A stretch of 8,223 nt of DNA from the NCBI GenBank assembly GCA_027334785.1, contig DAHWQF010000132.1, forward strand, positions 1 to 8,223, read 5' to 3'. The translations under genes were made by a program, and so were the position numbers. Of this stretch, positions 1 to 6,374 are shown in pieces. Position 1 is the first letter of the stretch, and each line of letters opens with the position of its first letter. Source of the DNA: Acidimicrobiaceae bacterium (GTDB lineage Bacteria; Actinomycetota; Acidimicrobiia; Acidimicrobiales; Palsa-688). A model generated the notes under the pieces. That model ran no database searches. It saw nothing but the letters and a program-made list of their open reading frames with translations, and had not been told where the DNA came from.

Positions 1-75
1 CCCGCCGAGGTGAGGGCCGCCGGCGGCCTGCGCTCGGGCTATGACCGGCAGGGAATGGCCGCCAAATGGCGATGA
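1..75 (+). CDS. 3' end of an unidentified upstream gene (partial)
   Basis: Reading from base 1 in the first frame gives 24 open codons and then TGA at 73-75. The visible tail ends in the residues SGYDRQGMAAKWR. The stop overlaps the ATG of the next gene as ATGA (72-75), the usual sign of translational coupling in a compact operon, and this is the main reason to call it coding. Codon third positions are almost all G or C, like the genes downstream. By position it would be the gene next to the tube/tube-accessory genes of a contractile injection system. The fragment is too short to assign a family, and I do not recognise it. Confidence 0.55.
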   Translation, partial: PAEVRAAGGLRSGYDRQGMAAKWR

Positions 76-245
76 CCGACGCAGGCTGGGCCCGGCCCGA
101 TGGTGCGCCGGCGGGGGCGGCGCCTGTCCGCTCGCGCGGCCCGGAACTGGCCGAGTACGTGGAAAACCTGAGCGAGGCCCTCGCCGACCACGAGCTCAGG
201 GAGCTTGAGCGGCGGGGCCTCCATGTCCAGCCGGAGGTCTTTTAG
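72..245 (+). CDS. Small 57-residue protein of unknown function in a CIS operon
   Basis: The frame opens with ATG at 72, overlapping the upstream TGA as ATGA, and ends with TAG at 243-245, only 3 nt before the LysM gene. An in-frame ATG at 66 is also possible, but the ATGA overlap favours 72. The predicted protein has a flexible Ala/Pro/Gly-rich first third. It is followed by a charged stretch (about residues 25-50, PELAEYVENLSEALADHELR and on) that should form an amphipathic helix. There is no signal peptide or membrane segment. In Afp/PVC-type clusters a small gene (Afp6-like) often sits just before the LysM gene, and this matches in position and size. I see no sequence motif that proves homology. 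The Shine-Dalgarno sequence of the next gene lies inside its last codons, so the two are probably coupled. Confidence 0.6.
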   Translation: MTDAGWARPDGAPAGAAPVRSRGPELAEYVENLSEALADHELRELERRGLHVQPEVF

Positions 246-248
246 CAG

Positions 249-905
249 ATGCCGGCCAAGGCACAAAAGGCCTTCCTCCAGCCCGAAAAGGGCGACAAGA
301 TCCCGTGCTTGTTCAACCCGACCGAGCTCAGCTTCAGCCGGGCCAATTCCTGGTCGGCACCCGAGATGCCAGGGAAGGGCGTGGCCACGCTCAACTACAC
401 GGGCGCCCAGTCGGGGTCGATGAGCCTGCGCCTTTTTTTCGACACCACCGACGAGGGCAAGGCGGTCACGACCTACACCGACCGGCTGCTCGGCCTCATG
501 GAAGTCGACAGGTCCCTGCCCGGGAGCAACGAGAACACCAACAACGCCCGGCCCCCCTGGGTCCAGTTCCACTGGGGGAGCATGCACTCGTTCAAAGCGG
601 TGGTGTCGTCCGCGTCGGTCACGTTCACCTACTTCTCCGGGGAAGGTACTCCCCTCCGGGCAACCGTGGACCTTTCGCTCACCCAGTACGAGGACGGCAA
701 GGTCTTCGGCCCTCAGAACCCGACCTCGGGCACCCCGCACCCCCAGCGGGTGCACCGCGTCCAGCCGGGTGAGACCCTCGACCGCATCGCCGCGGCTTAC
801 TACGCCACGCCCACCAACTGGCGGGTCATCGCCGAGCACAACCGCATCGAAGACCCGCTCGCGCTCCGCCCCGGCCGGCTGCTCGAGATCCCCGAGCTCA
901 CCTGA
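249..905 (+). CDS. LysM-containing CIS tube/baseplate adaptor (Afp7/Pvc7-like)
   Basis: This 218-residue protein probably links the inner tube to the spike hub. Residues about 1-150 resemble the CIS tube-adaptor domain: it opens with a KIPCLFNPTELSFSR motif, the hallmark 'FNP.E' start of this family, followed by beta-strand-rich sequence with SMSLRLFFDTT. After a short Pro/Thr linker, residues 167-216 form a LysM domain (HRVQPGETLDRIAAAYY, then NWRVIAEHNRI, then LRPGRLLEIP). The same architecture occurs in Afp7/Pvc7 and relates to T4 gp53/gp54-type adaptors. LysM here is probably structural (baseplate binding) and not peptidoglycan binding, because there is no signal peptide. Start choice: ATG at 249 has GGAGG at 233-237 inside the preceding gene. 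The VgrG-like gene follows after 30 nt. Family assignment is firm; the exact position in the particle is inferred from Afp/PVC. Confidence 0.93.
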   Translation: MPAKAQKAFLQPEKGDKIPCLFNPTELSFSRANSWSAPEMPGKGVATLNYTGAQSGSMSLRLFFDTTDEGKAVTTYTDRLLGLMEVDRSLPGSNENTNNARPPWVQFHWGSMHSFKAVVSSASVTFTYFSGEGTPLRATVDLSLTQYEDGKVFGPQNPTSGTPHPQRVHRVQPGETLDRIAAAYYATPTNWRVIAEHNRIEDPLALRPGRLLEIPELT

Positions 906-918
906 GCACCCGCGCGCC

Positions 919-923
919 GGAGG
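919..923 (+). promoter_or_regulatory. Ribosome binding site supporting a GTG start
   Basis: GGAGG lies 12 nt upstream of GTG at 936. No ATG in the same frame nearby would preserve the N-terminus, so this site decides the start of the VgrG-like gene. Confidence 0.6.
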
Positions 924-935
924 ACCACTCTCACC

Positions 936-2687
936 GTGCCTGCCCTAACCCTCGCTCCCAGTATCAGCCTCGGTGGCTCCCTCCTGTCCCAGTCGTGGCA
1001 GGACGCCCTCTTGGAGTGCAAGGTAGATCTTGAGATGCGAACGCCGGGCCAGGCCCGCCTCCGCTTCGCCGACCCGGGCTATTCCCTCTCGAAGTCCGGC
1101 ACGGTGGGCCTCGGCAGCCCTCTTTCTGTGGCAGTACCGCAAGCCGGCCGGCTTATAAGCGCCGAGGTGACTGCGGTCGGCGTCGAGCAAAGGCCAGGAG
1201 AAAACCCTGAGCTGGTCATCACGGCGCTGGACAGGAGCCATCGGATGGGCCGAGGGTCGCGGGTAAAGACGTACCTGAACGCCTCCTACTCCGACATAGC
1301 CTCCCAGCTCGCCGGCGAGTACGACCTTTCCCCCTCGGTCGAGGAGAGCGGGGGCGTCCTCGAGTACGTGCTCCAGGTCAGCTCTGACCTTATTTTCCTC
1401 TCCGACATGGCGGCGCGGGCGGGGTTCAATTGGTGGGTCGATGGGACGACGCTCTACTTCAAAAAACCTGCGGCCGGCAACACGGTCGAGCTGAGGCTGG
1501 GCGAGACGCTGTGGAGCTTTTCCGTGCAGGCTTGCGGGTCCACTCCGGGGAGCGTAGAAGTGAACGGATGGGACCGTGACAAACAAGAGCAGCTCTCGGC
1601 GACCGCAAACAACCGCAGCCTGGCCCCGAGCTCGGATTTCGCCGGCAAGGTGACCGACCCCGACAAGGCGTTCGGCACGGCCAAGCTCATCACCGGGGCT
1701 TTGGCCGGGCAGACCCAGGACGAGGTCGACGCTCTCAGCCGGGCCCTCTTCGACTGGGCTGCTTCCACGTCGGTGCGAGCCACCGGTCTTGCGCAAGTGA
1801 GCGCCGGCTTGAAGCTCGGGTGCTCGGTCCGGGTGCTCGACACCGGCCCGCTCGCCGGCACCTACCCCATCACACGGGTCGAGCACACCTACCGGCCCGG
1901 CCGCGGCTTCCTGACGAAGTTTTGGTCGGGTGGGCGAGGCTTCGCCCCCGGCGACGGTACCTCGCGCTACCCGCCGCTCCAAGGGCCCGCCACCCACCAC
2001 CCCGGCCTCGTGGTCGGCGAGGTGACGAGCATCAATGACCCCAACCAGACGGGGCGCGTAAAGGTCCGCTTCCCCGGGCTCGACGCGACCCAGGAAAGCG
2101 CCTGGGGGCGGGTGCTCTCGCCGGGCGCCGGGGACAGCAGGGGGAGCGTGGTCCTCCCCGAGGTGGGCGACGAGGTCCTCGTCGGCTTCGAGCAAAACGA
2201 CCCTCGCCAGCCGGTCATCTTGGGCGGGCTTTACGGCTCGCGCCTAAAGATCCCGAAGTGGCCCGTGAAAGAAGGCAAGGTGGCGTCCAGGCAGTTCACC
2301 TCCCGCACCGGTCACGTGGTGGAAGTCTCTGACGGCGACGAGCCCGCCGAGCAGTACTTCATGGTCCAACTGGCGGGCCAGGAGCACACCTTGAAGATGA
2401 CCAAGCAGGAAACGACCCTCGCCATACCGGGCGGCCAGGCCCTTACGGTGAAGGCCGGGGGCACGCAGGTCGCTTTTTCCACCACGGGGGACATCACGCT
2501 GAAGGGCCAGAACATCACCATCGAAGCCGAGCAAAACCTGAAATTGAAGGGCCTCCAGGTCGATGTTTCCGCCAGTACCCAGTTGCAGCTCGAGGGCCAG
2601 GCCCAGGCGAGCATGAAAGGCGCCATGTTGCAGCTCGAAAGCGAAGGCCCCGCCACCTTGAAGGGCGCCATTGTCCAGATCAACTGA
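936..2687 (+). CDS. VgrG-like spike/hub protein (Afp8/Pvc8-like)
   Basis: This 583-residue protein is the trimeric central spike that sits under the tube and leads penetration. Residues about 1-345 match the gp27-like/late-control-D hub part. Residues 356-434 are the gp5-type OB fold: GLVVGEVTSINDPNQTGRVKVRFPG, then WGRVLSPGAG, then VVLPEVGDEVLVGFEQNDPRQPVILGGLYG, which is the classic VgrG signature. From about residue 484 to the end the sequence alternates short hydrophobic and polar residues (LKMTKQETTLAIPGG, then ITLKGQNITIEAEQNLKLKG and on). This is typical of the triple-stranded beta-helix needle. No extra effector domain follows the needle. The start is GTG at 936. Length is normal for Afp8-type spikes. 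The last codons (QIN and stop) are repeated in the spacer that follows, which is unusual. Function is assigned by family; membership in this CIS is clear from the flanking baseplate genes. Confidence 0.96.
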   Translation: MPALTLAPSISLGGSLLSQSWQDALLECKVDLEMRTPGQARLRFADPGYSLSKSGTVGLGSPLSVAVPQAGRLISAEVTAVGVEQRPGENPELVITALDRSHRMGRGSRVKTYLNASYSDIASQLAGEYDLSPSVEESGGVLEYVLQVSSDLIFLSDMAARAGFNWWVDGTTLYFKKPAAGNTVELRLGETLWSFSVQACGSTPGSVEVNGWDRDKQEQLSATANNRSLAPSSDFAGKVTDPDKAFGTAKLITGALAGQTQDEVDALSRALFDWAASTSVRATGLAQVSAGLKLGCSVRVLDTGPLAGTYPITRVEHTYRPGRGFLTKFWSGGRGFAPGDGTSRYPPLQGPATHHPGLVVGEVTSINDPNQTGRVKVRFPGLDATQESAWGRVLSPGAGDSRGSVVLPEVGDEVLVGFEQNDPRQPVILGGLYGSRLKIPKWPVKEGKVASRQFTSRTGHVVEVSDGDEPAEQYFMVQLAGQEHTLKMTKQETTLAIPGGQALTVKAGGTQVAFSTTGDITLKGQNITIEAEQNLKLKGLQVDVSASTQLQLEGQAQASMKGAMLQLESEGPATLKGAIVQIN

Positions 2688-2732
2688 CCCCAGATCAACT
2701 GAGCCCAGATCAACTGAGCCCGGGCCAACTGA
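2676..2732. repeat. 15-bp tandem repeat spanning the VgrG stop, with four in-phase TGA codons
   Basis: A unit based on CAGATCAACTGA plus three bases starts at 2676, 2691, 2706 and 2721. The first three copies of the 12-base core are identical and the fourth is degenerate (CGGGCCAACTGA). Because the period is 15 nt, every copy carries TGA in the reading frame of the spike gene, at 2685, 2700, 2715 and 2730. The first TGA is the true stop. The repeats therefore look like slippage copies of the last codons (Gln-Ile-Asn-stop). The frame continues without shift into the next gene, whose ATG is at 2748. Confidence 0.9.
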
Positions 2733-2734
2733 GA

Positions 2735-2741
2735 GAGGAAG
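2735..2741 (+). promoter_or_regulatory. Ribosome binding site of the gp25-like gene
   Basis: GAGGAAG, directly after the 15-bp repeat array, lies 6 nt before ATG at 2748. It supports that start even though the conserved domain begins about 40 residues later. Confidence 0.6.
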
Positions 2742-2747
2742 AGCGAA

Positions 2748-3266
2748 ATGCGACCAGCGGAAGATGCCCCGCTGAGGACGGCCGGCGAGGTGCCCCTCCC
2801 CTCGCGGGTGCCGGTGCCCGTCCGTGGAACAAGCCTGCCGGCACACGCCGAGCCGGGGCCCGGTTTGCTCGCCTCCTTTGTGGGACGCGGCATTTCCTTC
2901 CCCATGGGAGTCGACCGCGACGGCAGCATCCGCCTCACCCGGGGCACCGAAAACCTCGACGCTTCGGTGCGCGTGATCCTCTCGACGGCCCCGGGAGAAC
3001 GCCTCATGCGCCCGCAGTTCGGCTGCCGGATATGGGACCTGCTGTTCGAGCCGGTCAATTCCAACACGCTCGGGCTCATGAACCAAGCCGTAGGTGACGC
3101 CATCCTCCAGTGGGAACCGCGCGTCGACGTCACCGACGTCGAGTGCGTCCCCGATGCCAGCGACTCGTCGCTTGTCCACATAAGGATTTCTTACAAGGTC
3201 CGCGACACCAACGACCGGCGCAACCTCGTCTACCCGTTCTACGTGATACCTCGAGAGGAGCCCTAG
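2748..3266 (+). CDS. gp25-like baseplate wedge protein (Afp9/Pvc9-like)
   Basis: This 172-residue protein belongs to the T4 gp25/GPW family, which forms the inner wedge of CIS baseplates and contacts the first sheath ring. The domain spans about residues 42-168. It has GRGISFPMGVDRDGSIRLT, then the diagnostic ILSTAPGERLMRPQFGC (about 77-93), LLFEP (98-102), and a C-terminal beta part ending in RNLVYPFYVIP. The first roughly 40 residues are a Pro/Arg/Ala-rich extension not needed for the fold. A downstream start would remove it, but the good GAGGAAG site before ATG 2748 and the absence of an equally good internal start favour the long form. The stop TAG abuts the TTG start of the next gene with no spacer, so the two are likely translated in a coupled way. 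Confidence 0.95.
   Translation: MRPAEDAPLRTAGEVPLPSRVPVPVRGTSLPAHAEPGPGLLASFVGRGISFPMGVDRDGSIRLTRGTENLDASVRVILSTAPGERLMRPQFGCRIWDLLFEPVNSNTLGLMNQAVGDAILQWEPRVDVTDVECVPDASDSSLVHIRISYKVRDTNDRRNLVYPFYVIPREEP
3253..3260 (+). promoter_or_regulatory. Ribosome binding site supporting a TTG start
   Basis: GAGAGGAG lies inside the end of the gp25-like gene, 6 nt upstream of TTG at 3267. TTG immediately follows the TAG stop. The conserved N-terminus of the J-like protein begins only a few residues later, so no later start is acceptable. Confidence 0.6.
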
Positions 3267-5306
3267 TTGTCACTGCAGGCCCCCAACCTGGACGACCGTC
3301 GTTTCCAAGACATCGTCGACGAGACGAAGCTGCTCATCCCCAAGTACTGCCCGGAGTGGACGAGCCACAACCTCTCTGACCCCGGCGTGGCGCTGATCGA
3401 GCTTTTCGCGTGGATGAGCGATTCGCTCCTCTACCGGCTCAACCAGGTCCCAGAACGGTTTTACACCAAGTTCTTGGAGCTCATGGGTATCGCCCCCTAC
3501 CCGCCGACGGCGGCCTGGGCCAACCTCACGTTCTGGCTTTCCACCGTCCTCGACCGTCCCGTCACCGTGCCGCGGGGTACCCAGGTGGGAGCCCCGGGTG
3601 CGGCCACCCTGCCAATTTGTTTCGAGACCGTCGAGGACCTCGTGATTGCCCCTCCGCAGCTGATAGCCGCCCGGACGGGCCGGGGTGCCACGGCGACCTC
3701 ACTGGCCGACGTCTGGGACGACCTGCGCTTCCCCGGCTCGGCCTTGCGCTGCTTCACTTCGCTGCCGAAGCCTGTGCCGGGCGACGCCCTCTACCTCGGC
3801 TTCGCCGCCAGCCTGGCCGGCACCGTCTTGCGCTTGCGGGTCAAGGCGACGTGCCCGACAGGCATCGGGATCTACCCCTCTCGCCCGCCCCTCACCTGGG
3901 AGGCCTGGTCCGGGGAGGCCTGGGTGACGGTGCCCGTGTACTCGGACACGACCGGCGGCTTGAACCGCGACGGTGAGGTGGTCTTGCTTTTCCCGTTGGC
4001 TCATGAGGCCCTGGCGCTCGACACCACAAAGGCTTACTGGGTGCGGGTGGTGATGACCCGGACCGCCCCCGGTGAGCCCACTTACCAAGCCTCACCGGAG
4101 GTGAGCTCGGTCGTGGCCGAGGCGCTTGGTGGCACGACGCCGGCGGAGCACTCGGTCGCGTACGGGCCCGAAGTCCTCGGGCGGTCGAGTGGGCTCCCGG
4201 GCCAGTCCTTCTTGCTCGCGCACGCGCCAGTCCTGGCACGCCGCGAAAACGAGGCCCTGCAGGTCTCGACCGGAAACGGCGTCGAAACGTGGGAAGAGGT
4301 CGATGACTTCAGCGCCTCGGGGCCGGCCGACCTCCACTATGTGCTCGACGGCGCCTCGGGCACCGTGCAGTTCGGCCCCCGCGTCCGCTACCCCGACGGC
4401 ACTTGGCGCCAGCACGGGGCGGTCCCGCCGCCGGGGGCCGAGGTCACAATACCGAGCTACCGCCACGGGGGAGGCTCGGAGGGCAACGTTGGCGCGGGGG
4501 CGCTCACCAGCCTGCGCAGCACGGTGGCTTTCGTGGACCGGGTTACCAACATCGAGCCCGCCGCCGGCGGGGCGGACGCCGAGCCGGTGCTCGAGGCGAA
4601 AAGACGAGGCCCGTTCTGCTTGCGGACGAGCCAGCGGGCGGTGACACCACGCGACTTCGAGCGCCTGGCCGTAGAGGCGTGCACGGAGGTAGCGCGCGTG
4701 CGCTGCCTCGGCCCGGCCACCCCGGGGGGCCCGGTGCGGCTGCTCGTCGTGCCCAAGGTCCGTCGTTCGCCCGAGAGCCAGACGATCGATGACTTCGCGC
4801 TCACCGAGGGGCTCGTCGAGAAGATCTCGAGGTACCTGGAACCCCGCAGGCTGCTCGGCTGCGCAGTCGAGATCTCGACGCCCTACTACCAAGGAGTCAC
4901 CATCGCCACCCACCTCCATGGGCCACCGACGGCTAGTGAAGAGGTCCTCTCCCGGATCCGGGCCGAGGTGCTCCAGGTCCTCTACGCCTGGGCCAACCCC
5001 CTCACGGGGGGGCCCGAGGGCGAGGGCTGGCCATGGGACACGGACTTGAACGCGGCCTCGATCGCCCAACTGCTCGAGCAAGTGCCGGGTGTGGAGCGGG
5101 TGGACGAGGTCTTGTTGTTCGAGTGCGACCTGCGTCGTGGCCGGCGCTATGGCCAGGCGAAGCAGTTCTTGCGCTTGGACGAGCGTAGCTTGTTCCTCTC
5201 CGCTCCTCATCCCCTGCCGCTCCTCGGCGCGCCGCCCTCGGCCCCGCCCTCGGCCCCGCCGGCGGCGCTCGCCTCGCCCAGCCACGCCGTGGTGGTCGTG
5301 AAATGA
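3267..5306 (+). CDS. Baseplate J-like wedge protein (Afp11-like putative baseplate assembly protein)
   Basis: This 679-residue protein should form the baseplate wedge that couples triggering to sheath contraction. The N-terminus has the family signature: NLDDRRFQDIVDE, then KYCPEWTSHNLSDPGVALIE, then LFAWMSDSLLYRLNQVPERF and KFLELMGI (residues about 7-75). A variable beta-rich insertion follows. From about residue 360 comes the J-type core: SGTVQFGPRVRYPDG, SYRHGGGSEGNVGAGAL, then RAVTPRDFERLAVEA (about 457-471), VRLLVVPK, and a C-terminal ferredoxin-like part with the DLNAASIAQLLEQVPGVERVDEV stretch. The last 35 or so residues are low complexity (PPSAPPSAPP). The start is TTG at 3267, supported by GAGAGGAG and the stop/start abutment. 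The stop TGA overlaps the next ATG as ATGA. Related operons often carry two large J-type genes; only this one is seen here. Confidence 0.95.
   Translation: MSLQAPNLDDRRFQDIVDETKLLIPKYCPEWTSHNLSDPGVALIELFAWMSDSLLYRLNQVPERFYTKFLELMGIAPYPPTAAWANLTFWLSTVLDRPVTVPRGTQVGAPGAATLPICFETVEDLVIAPPQLIAARTGRGATATSLADVWDDLRFPGSALRCFTSLPKPVPGDALYLGFAASLAGTVLRLRVKATCPTGIGIYPSRPPLTWEAWSGEAWVTVPVYSDTTGGLNRDGEVVLLFPLAHEALALDTTKAYWVRVVMTRTAPGEPTYQASPEVSSVVAEALGGTTPAEHSVAYGPEVLGRSSGLPGQSFLLAHAPVLARRENEALQVSTGNGVETWEEVDDFSASGPADLHYVLDGASGTVQFGPRVRYPDGTWRQHGAVPPPGAEVTIPSYRHGGGSEGNVGAGALTSLRSTVAFVDRVTNIEPAAGGADAEPVLEAKRRGPFCLRTSQRAVTPRDFERLAVEACTEVARVRCLGPATPGGPVRLLVVPKVRRSPESQTIDDFALTEGLVEKISRYLEPRRLLGCAVEISTPYYQGVTIATHLHGPPTASEEVLSRIRAEVLQVLYAWANPLTGGPEGEGWPWDTDLNAASIAQLLEQVPGVERVDEVLLFECDLRRGRRYGQAKQFLRLDERSLFLSAPHPLPLLGAPPSAPPSAPPAALASPSHAVVVVK
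5232..5260. repeat. Short 12-bp tandem repeat in the 3' end of the J-like gene
   Basis: CCGCCCTCGGCC occurs twice in tandem (5232-5243, 5244-5255), followed by a partial third copy. It encodes the PPSAPPSAPP low-complexity tail. The repeat keeps the reading frame and is probably a slippage product in a tolerant, disordered C-terminus. Confidence 0.75.
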
Positions 5307-5890
5307 GCCCACCCGCCCTCGGGACGCCCCGGACGGGGAGCCTCGCCGAGCCCGTCGTGCGCCGGCCCGACTGGCTCGTCGGCCAGCTCCCCGTGGGGAT
5401 GCTCGATGACGACTTTTTCTACCGGTTCGCGTCCCTTTTCCAAGAACAGGCCGCCACCTACCTCGACGGCATCGACAACTTGGAAAACGTCTTGGACCCG
5501 GCTGTGGCACCACCTGCCATGGTGCGCTTCCTCGCCGCGTGGCTGGCGCTCCCCCCGCTGGAACCTTCCCTGGACGAGCTTTACCAGCGTCTGTTCGTGA
5601 AGGCGGCGACCAAGCTGCGCTGGTGGCGAGGGACGCGGCGCGGCTTGACCATCATGCTGGAGCTGCTCACCGGTGGGCCGGTGCAAGTGGCCGAAAACGG
5701 AGGGGTCTTCCGCCAAGGCCAGGCCGGCGAGCGCGTCCCCCGCGTGACTGTGCGGGTCGAGACGACGGGTTGGCTCCCCGAGGCGGACTTGGTCGAAGTG
5801 GTGCGCGACGAAGTGCCGGCCAACGTGGCCCTGGAGCTGTTCGCCGGCGAGCGCCGGCTGTGGCCCCCTCCCGCAGAAGGGGGAAATTGA
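5303..5890 (+). CDS. Phage tail protein, P2 gpI / TIGR02242-like
   Basis: This 195-residue protein resembles the small tail protein found after the J-like gene in many CIS operons, related to P2 gpI, which joins the wedge to peripheral or fibre parts. Visible signatures are DDFFYRFASLFQ (36-47), a helix ending in DGIDNLENVLDP (55-66), APPAMVRFLAAWLALPPLEPSLDE (69-92), and the strongly diagnostic RLFVKAATKLRWWRGTRRGLTIMLELLTG (96-124, with the RGT..GL core). The rest is beta-rich (RVTVRVET) and ends in a Pro-rich tail. ATG at 5303 overlaps the upstream TGA (ATGA), and there is no strong Shine-Dalgarno, so re-initiation by ribosomes finishing the J-like gene is likely. No fibre gene follows; a zinc-ribbon/membrane protein follows instead. 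Confidence 0.87.
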   Translation: MSPPALGTPRTGSLAEPVVRRPDWLVGQLPVGMLDDDFFYRFASLFQEQAATYLDGIDNLENVLDPAVAPPAMVRFLAAWLALPPLEPSLDELYQRLFVKAATKLRWWRGTRRGLTIMLELLTGGPVQVAENGGVFRQGQAGERVPRVTVRVETTGWLPEADLVEVVRDEVPANVALELFAGERRLWPPPAEGGN

Positions 5891-5894
5891 CATC

Positions 5895-6359
5895 ATGGCG
5901 GCTGACGTCGTCTGCCCGACGTGCAACACCGTGAGCCACCTCGACGAGGTCGAGCGCGACGCGAACGGCTTCTGCCGCACGTGCGACTACCCCCTGTTCT
6001 GGGCCAAGCGGACCAACTGGGCGCCGGCGCCCCAGGGCCAGGCAGACGGGGGGATGGACGCGCCCGGCAGCCGGCGCCGGCTCCCGGGCACCGAGGGCTG
6101 GGCTGTAGCCGAACAGGTCACCTGCCCCGAGTGCTGCGAGCCCAACCTATTGACCGAAAGCTTCTGCGTGCGTTGCGGGGCCGACTTGCACCCGCGCCCG
6201 CCGGCGCCCGTCCATGTTGCCCCGCCGCCAGTTCCGCGGCCGGCGCCCGTCCAGCCCCAGCCGGCGCCGGCCCGGCGCCGGCGGTGGTGGCCCTGGGTGG
6301 CGGCCGCCTGCTTGCCGCTCATCGGCGTTATCACCTGGCTCTTGGTCACCTACGCTTGA
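5895..6359 (+). CDS. Double zinc-ribbon protein with C-terminal membrane anchor
   Basis: This 154-residue protein has no family name I can assign, but a clear layout. The first CxxC pair set is C7/C10 and C27/C30. The second is C77/C80 and C91/C94, with an extra C81. Each set fits a four-cysteine zinc ribbon. Residues 100-126 are a Pro/Ala linker, then RRRR (127-130), then one hydrophobic helix (about 131-153, WWPWVAAACLPLIGVITWLLV) ending one residue before the stop. There is no N-terminal signal peptide. By the positive-inside rule the Arg cluster puts the ribbons in the cytoplasm, so it should be a tail-anchored membrane protein. A purine-rich site (GAAGGGGGA, 5876-5884) precedes ATG 5895, 4 nt after the gpI-like stop. 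Its place among baseplate and cargo genes suggests a role in tethering or sensing for the particle; this is inference. Confidence 0.85.
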   Translation: MAADVVCPTCNTVSHLDEVERDANGFCRTCDYPLFWAKRTNWAPAPQGQADGGMDAPGSRRRLPGTEGWAVAEQVTCPECCEPNLLTESFCVRCGADLHPRPPAPVHVAPPPVPRPAPVQPQPAPARRRRWWPWVAAACLPLIGVITWLLVTYA

Positions 6360-6360
6360 T

Positions 6361-6367
6361 AAGGAGG
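6361..6367 (+). promoter_or_regulatory. Strong consensus ribosome binding site before the cargo gene
   Basis: AAGGAGG, followed by an A-rich spacer, lies 7 nt before ATG at 6375. It is the closest match to the 16S anti-SD in the window. The other genes rely on weaker sites or overlaps, so the DUF4157 protein may be translated more strongly. Confidence 0.75.
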
Positions 6368-6374
6368 AAAAACA

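Noticed and set aside
767..899. LysM domain of the adaptor considered as a peptidoglycan-binding or hydrolase feature
   Set aside because: There is no signal peptide or catalytic domain, and the N-terminal CIS tube-adaptor motif and neighbours match Afp7/Pvc7, where LysM is structural.
945..2195. Minus-strand open frame of 416 codons opposite the VgrG-like gene
   Set aside because: It is fully inside a clear spike gene on the other strand, has no recognisable motif, and its composition is typical of antisense frames in high-GC DNA.
2244..3179. Minus-strand open frame of 311 codons spanning the spike/gp25 junction
   Set aside because: It contains repeats such as VDLGSVDLGSVDL only because it reads the 15-bp tandem repeat in antisense. 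It overlaps two real genes and has no domain.
4092..5513. Long minus-strand open frame of 473 codons opposite the J-like gene and the start of the gpI-like gene
   Set aside because: It is antisense to two firmly recognised genes. Its translation is Arg/Gly/Pro/Ala-rich without domain motifs, as expected of a GC-rich shadow frame.
6069..6082. Perfect palindrome AGCCGGCGCCGGCT inside the zinc-ribbon gene
   Set aside because: It lies within coding sequence for a linker. Similar GCCGGC blocks recur nearby from Pro/Ala/Arg codons, so there is no reason to assign a regulatory role.
6200..6253. 15-nt direct repeat GCCGGCGCCCGTCCA (6200-6214 and 6239-6253), considered as a recombination or attachment site
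   Set aside because: Both copies encode PAPV in the proline-rich linker and stay in frame. Codon bias in a low-complexity linker explains it.
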